Source of the DNA: Desulfovibrio sp.
GTDB taxonomy: Bacteria; Desulfobacterota; Desulfovibrionia; Desulfovibrionales; Desulfovibrionaceae
Assembly: GCA_014804965.1 (NCBI GenBank)
Contig: JAAUYU010000037.1
Span: 1 to 36,724, forward strand
Direction of reading: 5' to 3'
DNA length: 36,724 bases
Made by a program: the position numbers and the translations under genes. This document shows positions 9,155 through 16,814 of this stretch, piece after piece. The notes beneath the pieces were generated by a model, which was not told where the DNA came from, did not search any database, and saw only the letters and a list, made by a program, of their open reading frames with translations. Each line of letters begins with the position of its first letter. The first letter of the stretch is position 1.

Positions 9155-9855
9155 GGGCTGGCCTTGCTAAAGAGAAATTACTCGGATAGGCCATGTACGA
9201 GCGAAGAAGTCTATAAAATTCGCGTCAACAGGCTGAACTTATAAAGTTTTTCGTTTCTGTCACCGCACCGGCAGCCGGAGAAATTACAGGAGTAAATCGC
9301 AACACCGCTACCTTGTATTTCATGCGCCTCCAGCGCCTCATAGCCATGCATCTTTCCAGTTATCGCTTGACAGGGGAAGTTGCGCCGATGAAAGCTACTT
9401 TGGCAGAGTGAGAAAAGGCAAGCGTAACTGGGATGCTGCAGGAAAAATAGTGGTTTTCTGGTTACTGAAGCGCAACGCGAAGGTTTATAAGCCCATTCGT
9501 CCCAGTGCGCGAATAGAAGCGCTCATGCCTATCATTAAGGAGCGCGTCGAACCTGATAGCATCGTCTACACGGACATGTCCTGAGCATATAATGCCTTGG
9601 GTGTAAACGATTTCCATCATCACAGGATCGACCCTTCAAGTGCCAAGCAAGGAAACTATATCAATGGGATAGAAATTTTTTGGAACCAGTCAAAGTGGCA
9701 TTTGCGTAAGTTCAACGGCTTTAGGCCTGAACATTTTTACTGGTTTCTAAATGAGTGCGAATGGCGTTTCAATGGTGGCAATCATAAGGAACTATTAACC
9801 CAGCTAAATTCCTGGGTTAAAGAAGCCAAATATTAACCTTAGCTAGGACAGTCCC
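9155..9855 (+). mobile_element. Decayed IS1595-family insertion sequence, copy 1
   Basis: The ends are GGGCTGGCCTTGCTAAAGAG on the left and the inverse of GGGACTGTCCTAGCTAAGG on the right, about 701 bp apart. They resemble each other and the ends of the copy at 33405-34108. The flanking 8-mers do not match, so no target duplication survives. Confidence 0.7.
9193..9836 (+). pseudogene. IS1595-type (ISXO2-like) transposase, degenerate
   Basis: Conceptual translation gives DESYFGRVRKGKR, a TD pair and DFHHHRI...NGIEIFWNQSKWHLRKFNG, the DDE core and C-terminus of IS1595 transposases. The frame is broken by an early TAA after MYERRSL, by a frameshift before the DESYFG segment, and by a TGA right after 'VYTDMS'. 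Only the last ~79 codons (9597-9836) are uninterrupted. It cannot make an active enzyme. Confidence 0.8.
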
Positions 9856-9921
9856 TTAATTATATATAAATTTTACTATATATAAGATACAATATGCTAT
9901 AAGATATAATGGAGTAAAAAA

Positions 9922-11328
9922 TTAATCAATCGAATGCCCAGAATTACCGATATATTTTAATTTTAAACCAGGAATTGTGCTATCTTCGGTGTCTACTGAT
10001 TGCTCAGAGAAAAAACCTAGCTGCCATGTATTCAGAAGTAGGTCCATTTTTTCTTTGCTGTATTTAATCGAAGTCTGAACATTTTTTAGATCAATTTCAA
10101 AAAGAAATCTGAACAATGCATATTCATTAGATATACGGATTCTATATACAGAAATTAATCTTGGATTATCATGGCTTGCATGAATCTGTTCATCTCTTCC
10201 AAATGCTTCTAATTTATATAATAATACGTCTTTATGATTTAAAAGCATATGCACAGGAAGAGAATTAAACATATTGTATCGTTCTATTAAAGTTTTGCAT
10301 TTAAAATATTTAGGATTAAGAGCGTTGTAAAAAAAAGCTAATTGCTCAAATACTCCAATCTGTGATCTTAAAATTCCTGCATAATTCTGTTTAATTTTAT
10401 TTACTTCCTTAGAAATTTTTTCTTTTTTAGATATTTCACCTAACTTAAATTCGATTCTTGATTCTGCAACCTTATCAAAATCAAACTCGTCCAAAAATTT
10501 TAGTATTCTATAGGTCATTCTAAAATAATTATCAAATCTTCCTTCTCTTATCCACGGTAATTTATTGAACCCTTCATTAATAGATGTTTTATTTTTCAGT
10601 AAGTGTTCATATATGTTATTAATGAACTCATCGCCATCAAATTCAAAAATATACTGATTAAATGAAGTATCCACATCATAATTATCCTTGAAGTTTTCGA
10701 TAAGTACTTCAAATATATTTTTTTGATATTTATAGCTTGCTTTTTTATAATTGTTATCATTTTTGTTATAATCCCCAATATATACTATTGATTTTGAGAT
10801 AACCCTTTGTGCCTCTAAAAGACTAAAAAATGAATTTTCAAATCTCGTTTGTATTTGAGTTGCATTTTGAGCTTTCAATTCATTTTTTTGACCTGCGAGT
10901 TCTTTACGATTTTGCTCCAATTCCTCCTTCTGTAAAATAATCGTAAAGGCTACTGCAGCGAGTGCCATCCCTGAAAAGAGTGCATTAAGACTCCCAAAAG
11001 AATCTCCTATTTCGTTACTCTTATCTGTCTTTTCATCACTCACCTTAGCTATAAAATGAAGGCCACTTACTACCCAAAACCCCACCAAAATAATTGCACA
11101 AATCCAAGGATATTTTTCTCGAATCCATTTTTTTCCAACGAGTGCAAAAAAGAAGAAAGTTACTGCAAGGATTACAAGTGGAAGATAAACAAATACAAAA
11201 TAAGTTGACTCAAAGATATTTTCAAAATCTCTTACCCAGAATATCCATAAAAAAATTATTAAGCAAAATCCACACCCTAATGCCATCACACCACAAAAAG
11301 GACATCCTTGCTCCTCATTTTTGGGCAT
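9922..11328 (-). CDS. Membrane-anchored phage abortive infection protein (putAbiC, PF16872-like)
   Basis: 468 aa from the ATG at 11328 (GGAG 7 nt upstream); an in-frame GTG at 11349 is possible. The N-terminus has a CPFCG pair, then three hydrophobic segments (about 13-30, 43-63 and 73-95) and a further one near 120-132 (LNALFSGMALAAVAFTIIL). A Glu/Lys-rich coiled coil (EELEQNRKELAGQKNEL) and a helical cytosolic domain follow, with FENSFFSLLEAQ and YFRMTYRILKFLDEF, the signature of the putAbiC family. Such proteins are thought to kill or arrest infected cells; the trigger is unknown. The gene is much more AT-rich than its neighbours and is divergent from the UvrD operon, so it probably arrived separately. 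Confidence 0.75.
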   Translation of the reverse strand: MPKNEEQGCPFCGVMALGCGFCLIIFLWIFWVRDFENIFESTYFVFVYLPLVILAVTFFFFALVGKKWIREKYPWICAIILVGFWVVSGLHFIAKVSDEKTDKSNEIGDSFGSLNALFSGMALAAVAFTIILQKEELEQNRKELAGQKNELKAQNATQIQTRFENSFFSLLEAQRVISKSIVYIGDYNKNDNNYKKASYKYQKNIFEVLIENFKDNYDVDTSFNQYIFEFDGDEFINNIYEHLLKNKTSINEGFNKLPWIREGRFDNYFRMTYRILKFLDEFDFDKVAESRIEFKLGEISKKEKISKEVNKIKQNYAGILRSQIGVFEQLAFFYNALNPKYFKCKTLIERYNMFNSLPVHMLLNHKDVLLYKLEAFGRDEQIHASHDNPRLISVYRIRISNEYALFRFLFEIDLKNVQTSIKYSKEKMDLLLNTWQLGFFSEQSVDTEDSTIPGLKLKYIGNSGHSID

Positions 11329-11387
11329 CTCCTGACTCCATGCTGTCACACTTCTCTCTGGTTTTACGCCCCACTATCCTGCCTATT

Positions 11388-11415
11388 TTGACTAGACCCT
11401 GAATACTGATAATAT
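11388..11415 (+). promoter_or_regulatory. Sigma70-type promoter of the UvrD-Mod-Res operon
   Basis: TTGACT (11388-11393), 16-bp spacer, TAATAT (11410-11415), about 86 nt upstream of the chosen UvrD start. It is the only good promoter match in the divergent intergenic region on this strand. Confidence 0.55.
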
Positions 11416-11417
11416 GG

Positions 11418-11464
11418 TATTTCCTCGTAGATATTTCCTCGTATAAACCTTATATATTTCCTTA
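11418..11464 (+). repeat. Triple short repeat just downstream of the promoter
   Basis: TATTTCCTCGTA occurs exactly at 11418-11429 and 11432-11443, and an imperfect copy (TATTTCCTTA) at 11455-11464. Tandem sites over the transcription start look like an operator for a repressor. Confidence 0.5.
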
Positions 11465-11501
11465 GCAAGTCATGCCGAGCGACTCCAAACCCAGAGGCAT
11501 C

Positions 11502-14396
11502 ATGGACTTTCGCCCTACCGAGCAGCAGCAAGCCGTTATCGCCCACGACGAGGGGCCGCTCTTGGTCATAGCCGGGCCAGGCTCCGGCAAGACCTTCACC
11601 CTTGTCGAGCGCATCGTGCATCTGGTCGTCAACAAGGGCGTCCAGCCCGAGCAGCTTCTCGTGGCCACGTTCACTGAGAAGGCGGCCAAGGAAATCGTGT
11701 CGCGCATTACCCGGCGGCTCATGCAGGAAGGCGTGACCGTGAATGTGGACGAAATGTACATCGGCACGCTCCACTCCATATGCCTTCGGCTGCTTGAGGA
11801 GCATCGGGAGTTCACGCGGTTGAAGAAAAACTTCACCGTGATGGACCAGTTCGACCAGAGCTATTTTTTCTTCCAGCATCTGAACGAGTTTGAGGAACTC
11901 GCGCCGGTGACGCTGCTGCTCAAAGAGGAGAAGGAGACCAGCCGCTGGAATAAGGCGAACCTGCTCTGCCGCTGGATGAACAAGCTCTCCGAGGAAATGC
12001 TCTCCGCAGACGCCCTCATGGCCGACCCGGACGAGGCCATACAGGCGCTCGGCAAGTGGAACGCCCATTACCAGAAGCTGCTTGAGCAGGAAAACCTGCT
12101 GGACTTCTCGGTGATCCAACTTGAAGCGTACCGGCTGCTCACCCAAAACCCGGACACCGTGCTTGCGCCCCTCAAGGAAAAAATCCGCTATGTCATGGTG
12201 GACGAGTACCAGGATACCAACACCATTCAGGAGCGGTTGCTTTTCTCCCTGCTGGACGAAAAGCAAAATATCTGCGTGGTGGGCGATGACGACCAGGGCC
12301 TGTACCGCTTCCGGGGCGCAACCATCCGCAATATCCTGGAATTTGCCGAACACTTCCCCAAGGGCAAGTGTGCCGTCCACTCGCTGACCGTCAATTACCG
12401 TTCTGACCCCGGTATCATCGACTTCTACAACGGCTGGATGGACGGCTCGGTGGACGACTTTTCCTGGGAAGGGGAAGGCGGCAAGCACTTCCGGCATCCC
12501 AAGCAAATCGAGCCGCCCACCGGCAAGCCCGCGCTGGACACGCCCGTGCTGCGCGTTTCCGGCAGCGCTGATGAGCAGAACTGGCACGAAGAAGTGCTGG
12601 ACTTCCTGCAAACTCTCAAAGCGAAGCACCTCAGCGACTGGAATCAGGTGGCCTTCCTTTTCCGCTCCGTGCGCTCGGACAAGGCCAAGGCGCTGGCCAG
12701 CTACTTGGAAGAACACGGCATCCCGATCTATGCGCCGCGCTCTGACCTCTATTTTGAGCGGGAGGAGGTGCGCCTCATGCTCGGGGCCTTCCTTTTCATC
12801 TTCCGAATTTTTAAGGAGGTGCGGGAAAAGTGGGAGGCCAAATACCGCCCGCTTGGCGTGTGGGAGTTTTATGACTCCTGCCTGCGCCAGTTCGGTGCCA
12901 GGCTGCGCCAGCCGGAAAACAAGGAACTGAAGGACTGGTGCGTGCGCCGCTTCAATGAAATCGAAGGGATGCTCTCCCGCAACAAGCCGCTGGACTTCGG
13001 CTTTTCCGCCCTGTTCTACCAGTTGATCCAGTTCCCCCTGTTTTCGGACTTTCTGGAGCTGGGCACCTCCGCGCGCGACGAGCGCCCGGCCCGCAACCTG
13101 GCCATCTTTTCGCAGCTTCTGGTCAAGTTTGAATATCTCCACCATATCCAGGTCTTGCACCCCGACTATCTGGAAAAGAACGTCGGCGACCTGTTCAACC
13201 ACTTCTTCCGCTACATCAAGGACGGCGGCATCACGGAATTTGAAGACCCCGACGATACCACGCCGGGCGGGGCCGTCCCCTTTATGACCATCCACCAGGC
13301 TAAGGGGCTGGAGTTTCCCGTCACCATCGTGGGCTCGCTCAACGCCTCACCCCGCAAGAATTACAGCGATCTGGACGAAGCTCTTGAGGCACGCCACCAT
13401 GAGCGGCCCCCCTTTGAACCGCTGGAACGGATGAAGGACTTTGATTTCAAGCGTCTTTACTACACCGCCTTTTCCCGCGCCAAGAACCTGCTCGTCCTCA
13501 CCTGTCAGGAAAAGCGCACCAAGCGGGGCAAACTCAGCGCTCCCACCGAATACTTCCACAAGTTCTACACGCCGCTCCCGGACTGGCGCGCGGCCGACCT
13601 TTCGGCGCTCAAGGTGGATGCTGTCCAGCCTGCGGGCATCAAGGGCCGCTATTCCTACACCTCCCACGTCCTGCTCTATGAGGGCTGCCCGCGCCAGTAC
13701 CAGTTTTTCAAATACTGGGAGTTCAGCCCGGTGCGCGAAGGCCCCATGCTGTTCGGCCAGCTTGTCCACCAGACCATCGAGGACATCCACAAGGCCGTCC
13801 TGCGCGAGCAGCCGGAAAGCGTGACCGAGGACAACATCCGCCTCTGGTTCGACGTGAACTACGCAAACCTGAGCCACAAGGAGCGCGTGTACCTGGCCCC
13901 GCAAATCCGGGAGGTGGCGCTCGGCCATGTGCTGCGCTATGTGGAGCGCAAGCACGGCAACTGGGCGGATATTCGCGGTACGGAAGTGGACGTGTCCCTC
14001 GTGCGGGACGAGTACATCCTCACGGGCAAGATCGACCTTATCCAGGGCAAGGGCGATACCGTGGAGATCGTGGATTTCAAGGCAACGCCCAAGCCCGACC
14101 AGTACGCGGAGCGGCATATCCTCGACCGCTACCGCCGCCAGTTGGAGATTTATGCCTTCCTTGTGGAGCAGCGCCACGGCCTTGAGGTCAGCGCCATGAA
14201 CCTCTATTATACGGGCGAAACAGCCGGCGTGCCGACCTACCGCTTCCCCTTTGACGGCAAATCCGTGGACAAGACCATTGCCGACGTGGACGCCGTGGTG
14301 GGCTGCATGGAGCGCCGGGAGTTTGCGGTGACGGAGCGCCCTGCCAAGCTGTGCAAGGAATGTGACTTGCAGGCGTTTTGTAATAGGAGTTTGTAA
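11502..14396 (+). CDS. UvrD/PcrA-type helicase fused to a Cas4/AddB-like nuclease
   Basis: 964 aa. An ATP-dependent DNA helicase with a C-terminal nuclease, the first gene of a four-gene defence-like operon. The helicase (about 1-650) has Walker A AGPGSGKT (24-31), motif Ia ATFTEKAAKEI, Walker B MVDEYQDTN, VVGDDDQGLYRFRGA, and the late motifs TIHQAKGLEFP and RLYYTAFSRAK. From about residue 720 there is a RecB/Cas4 PD-(D/E)XK domain: GKIDLI, VEIVDFKA (Asp and Lys of the active site), RRQLEIYAF, and four cysteines (YEGCPRQY plus CKECDLQAFC at the very end) positioned for a 4Fe-4S cluster. I prefer the ATG at 11502 (AGAGG upstream, DFRPTEQQQ start) over 11472. The long minus-strand frames here are shadows. 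Confidence 0.88.
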   Translation: MDFRPTEQQQAVIAHDEGPLLVIAGPGSGKTFTLVERIVHLVVNKGVQPEQLLVATFTEKAAKEIVSRITRRLMQEGVTVNVDEMYIGTLHSICLRLLEEHREFTRLKKNFTVMDQFDQSYFFFQHLNEFEELAPVTLLLKEEKETSRWNKANLLCRWMNKLSEEMLSADALMADPDEAIQALGKWNAHYQKLLEQENLLDFSVIQLEAYRLLTQNPDTVLAPLKEKIRYVMVDEYQDTNTIQERLLFSLLDEKQNICVVGDDDQGLYRFRGATIRNILEFAEHFPKGKCAVHSLTVNYRSDPGIIDFYNGWMDGSVDDFSWEGEGGKHFRHPKQIEPPTGKPALDTPVLRVSGSADEQNWHEEVLDFLQTLKAKHLSDWNQVAFLFRSVRSDKAKALASYLEEHGIPIYAPRSDLYFEREEVRLMLGAFLFIFRIFKEVREKWEAKYRPLGVWEFYDSCLRQFGARLRQPENKELKDWCVRRFNEIEGMLSRNKPLDFGFSALFYQLIQFPLFSDFLELGTSARDERPARNLAIFSQLLVKFEYLHHIQVLHPDYLEKNVGDLFNHFFRYIKDGGITEFEDPDDTTPGGAVPFMTIHQAKGLEFPVTIVGSLNASPRKNYSDLDEALEARHHERPPFEPLERMKDFDFKRLYYTAFSRAKNLLVLTCQEKRTKRGKLSAPTEYFHKFYTPLPDWRAADLSALKVDAVQPAGIKGRYSYTSHVLLYEGCPRQYQFFKYWEFSPVREGPMLFGQLVHQTIEDIHKAVLREQPESVTEDNIRLWFDVNYANLSHKERVYLAPQIREVALGHVLRYVERKHGNWADIRGTEVDVSLVRDEYILTGKIDLIQGKGDTVEIVDFKATPKPDQYAERHILDRYRRQLEIYAFLVEQRHGLEVSAMNLYYTGETAGVPTYRFPFDGKSVDKTIADVDAVVGCMERREFAVTERPAKLCKECDLQAFCNRSL

Positions 14397-14397
14397 A

Positions 14398-14937
14398 ATG
14401 AATAAAAAGGCACAAGACATCCAGCGGCTTTTGGAAGCTATGAATGAAAAACTTGAGAACGCAGGATATGGGACTGCGAATCCATGTTTTCATTTTAATG
14501 AGTATAATGATGATAATATTTATATACAAGACCTTGGATTTGAAATTGGGTACCTTAAATCATTGCTCAATGCCTGTTTCACAAGAAATTATATCGAAAG
14601 AGCAACAACTAAGCTTGATTATGATTATTTGAAATTAACTCCATCTGGTCAAAAGCAAGCTTTATGCGGTAATAGTCAAGCAGGAGAACCTGGTATGGCC
14701 ATAGGACAAATAACGATTAACGGTCCCGCTCAAATAGGAAATGGGAATAGTCAAAATTTTTCTGACTTTATTTCACTTATTGAAGCCAAAATTAACGAAG
14801 CACCTGTATCTGAATCCGAGAAGGAAGAAGCCAAGACTGTGATACAAAAAATTAGTGATAATCAGCTTGCCAGCCAATCTATTGCTTCAGCTATTGGCGC
14901 CATTATCGGTGGCGTAATCAATTCTTTATGCAAGTGA
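14398..14937 (+). CDS. Small AT-rich protein of unknown function with a QIGNGN segment
   Basis: 179 aa; AGGAG 8 nt before the ATG, starting 1 nt after the UvrD stop. I do not recognise a named family. Residues 1-90 look like a helical/winged-helix domain (LLNACFTRNYIERA...YLKLTPSG). A Gly/Asn-rich strand follows, QITINGPAQIGNGNSQN (104-120), resembling the core (I/V)QxGxxN of RHIM-type amyloid signalling motifs. Next is a charged helix (122-156) and a small-residue hydrophobic tail, SIASAIGAIIGGVINSL (161-177), that could insert into membranes. Base composition is far more AT-rich than the flanking operon genes, so it was inserted into the operon. An effector, sensor or specificity subunit are all possible. 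Confidence 0.7.
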   Translation: MNKKAQDIQRLLEAMNEKLENAGYGTANPCFHFNEYNDDNIYIQDLGFEIGYLKSLLNACFTRNYIERATTKLDYDYLKLTPSGQKQALCGNSQAGEPGMAIGQITINGPAQIGNGNSQNFSDFISLIEAKINEAPVSESEKEEAKTVIQKISDNQLASQSIASAIGAIIGGVINSLCK

Positions 14938-14951
14938 GAAAAGGAACTTTC

Positions 14952-16814
14952 ATGCCCCAGAACACCCTCCCCGGCACGATGCCTCAGCAAAACGTGGAGC
15001 AGATAACCTTTGACCTCCCGCAGCCGGAGCCCATCAAAGGCTTTCCCGAACTGCGCTGGACGGGCAAGCGTCCGTTTACTTCCACGCATTACTATCCGGC
15101 GCAGCTCAAGGAGCGCTACGGCGACCCGGTGGACGGGTGGATGAACCGCATCTACTGGGGCGACAACTTGCAGGTCATGAGTCATTTGCTCAAGGAGTTC
15201 CGGGGCAAGGTGGACTTGGTGTACATTGACCCGCCTTTTGACTCCAGAGTTGATTATAAAAAAATAATTACGTTACATGGAAAATCTACAACGTCAGATA
15301 ATATGGCATTTGAGGAGAAGCAATATACTGATATATGGAGCAATGACGAATATTTACAATTTATATATAATAGATTAATCTTAATAAGAGAAATTTTATC
15401 TGAAAAAGGGAGCGTATATTTCCATTGTGATTATAGATTAGACAGTTATGTCAGAATTATCATGGATGAAATATTTGGAAGGTCACATTTCCAAAATATA
15501 ATATCTTGGTGCTATACAGGAGGTGGAGTTTCTAAAACATCCTATGGGCGTAGACATGATTCAATACTTTATTATACAAAATCAAGTGAATGGATATTTA
15601 ATTGGAAAGATATTATGTCGCCATTATCAGAAGAACAAAAAGAAAGGTATAGATATAAAGATGAAAACGGATATTACAGGCTCATGGGGAGAAGTCTAAA
15701 GGGGAGTCCCATAAGCTCAGCACGTGATGTATCACCTGAATGGGAAAAATCCCATCCAGAGCTAGTTTACCGATACTACATGAAAGATGGTACACTTTGT
15801 CTTGATTATTGGACTGATATATATCAGTTAAATCAAGTCTCAAAAGATAGAACTGGCTATCCAACACAAAAGCCAGAGGAGCTGTTGGAACGTATTATTC
15901 TCGCTTCCTCAAATCCCGGCTCCATCGTCCTTGACTGCTTCATGGGTTCAGGCACCACTCAAGCCGTGGCCATGAAGCTCGGCAGGCGTTTTATCGGGGC
16001 CGACATCAACCTCGGGGCAATCCAGACCGCTACCAAACGCCTGAACCGCATTATTGATGAATTGAAGGAGCAGGGGCAGTTTTCCCTGCCCGGAACCAAC
16101 AAAAAACTCTACCTGAATTTTGAAGTCTACAACGTCAACCACTACGACGTGTTCCGTAACCCGGTTCAGGCGCGAGAATTGCTGCTCCAGGCGCTGGAGG
16201 TGGAGCCGCTGGAGTCCACAGATGTGTTTGACGGCATGAAGGATGGCTACAAGGTCAAGATCATGCCGGTCAACCGCATCGCCACGCGGGCTGACCTCAA
16301 CCCTATCCTGAGCGGCATCAATTACCCGGAAATGGACAAGCGCATGGCAGCCTCGCCGGGCAGCCCGGCGGAGCGAATCATGCTCGTCTGCATGGGGCAC
16401 GAGCCTGACCTCGCCGCCAGCCTCAAGATGGAGATTGGCGACCAGTACCGTGTGGATGTGCAGGTGGTTGACATCCTGCGCGACCGCAAGGACCTCGCTT
16501 TCAAGTACGATTCAGAAGCCGACATCGCCGTGGAGGACGGCGAGCTGGTCATCCGGCAGTTCTATCCCCGCAACCTCCTGCAAAAGCTCTCCATGCTGGA
16601 CGAAAACGTTGAGGACTGGCGGCAGCTTGTGGAGACCGTGGCCATTGACTGGAACTACAACGGCGAGGTGCTCCAGCCTGCGGTCTATGATAATCCCGGC
16701 AAGAACGAGCTGGTTCAGGGGCGCTACAAGGTGCCCGGTGACCACGGGCGCATCCGGGTGAAAATCACCGACCTGCTCTCCGAAAGCCTGGAAACCACGC
16801 TGGAGGCGGAGTAA
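14952..16814 (+). CDS. Type III-like DNA adenine methyltransferase (Mod)
   Basis: 620 aa. It would methylate adenine N6 in a short asymmetric site, protecting host DNA and giving specificity to the Res subunit. Motif IV is DPPF (about 93-96) and the SAM-binding motif DCFMGSGTT lies near residue 330, so the order is the beta class typical of type III Mod; GYPTQKPEELLERII precedes it. The start at 14952 has AAGGA 9 nt upstream; an in-frame ATG at 14928 lacks one. It ends in TAATG, overlapping the Res start by 1 nt. The middle of the gene (about 15241-15890) is strikingly AT-rich between GC-rich flanks and covers the expected target recognition domain. A C-terminal extension (about residues 390-620) is longer than in many Mod proteins. 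Confidence 0.88.
   Translation: MPQNTLPGTMPQQNVEQITFDLPQPEPIKGFPELRWTGKRPFTSTHYYPAQLKERYGDPVDGWMNRIYWGDNLQVMSHLLKEFRGKVDLVYIDPPFDSRVDYKKIITLHGKSTTSDNMAFEEKQYTDIWSNDEYLQFIYNRLILIREILSEKGSVYFHCDYRLDSYVRIIMDEIFGRSHFQNIISWCYTGGGVSKTSYGRRHDSILYYTKSSEWIFNWKDIMSPLSEEQKERYRYKDENGYYRLMGRSLKGSPISSARDVSPEWEKSHPELVYRYYMKDGTLCLDYWTDIYQLNQVSKDRTGYPTQKPEELLERIILASSNPGSIVLDCFMGSGTTQAVAMKLGRRFIGADINLGAIQTATKRLNRIIDELKEQGQFSLPGTNKKLYLNFEVYNVNHYDVFRNPVQARELLLQALEVEPLESTDVFDGMKDGYKVKIMPVNRIATRADLNPILSGINYPEMDKRMAASPGSPAERIMLVCMGHEPDLAASLKMEIGDQYRVDVQVVDILRDRKDLAFKYDSEADIAVEDGELVIRQFYPRNLLQKLSMLDENVEDWRQLVETVAIDWNYNGEVLQPAVYDNPGKNELVQGRYKVPGDHGRIRVKITDLLSESLETTLEAE
15241..15890 (+). other. AT-rich segment spanning the Mod target recognition domain
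   Basis: Composition shifts abruptly just after the codons for DPPF and back just before DCFMGSGTT. Both flanks are GC-rich with many C/G third positions; the segment is full of ATA, AAA and TTA codons. This is the region between motifs IV and I that carries DNA specificity, so a domain replacement by recombination is likely. Confidence 0.7.

Noticed and set aside
11364-13295. 643-codon minus-strand frame opposite the UvrD gene
   Set aside because: It lies opposite unmistakable helicase motifs and has low-complexity Leu/Val/His/Gln composition typical of antisense frames in GC-rich DNA.
13347-14420. 357-codon minus-strand frame
   Set aside because: Antisense of the UvrD nuclease domain; no protein motifs.
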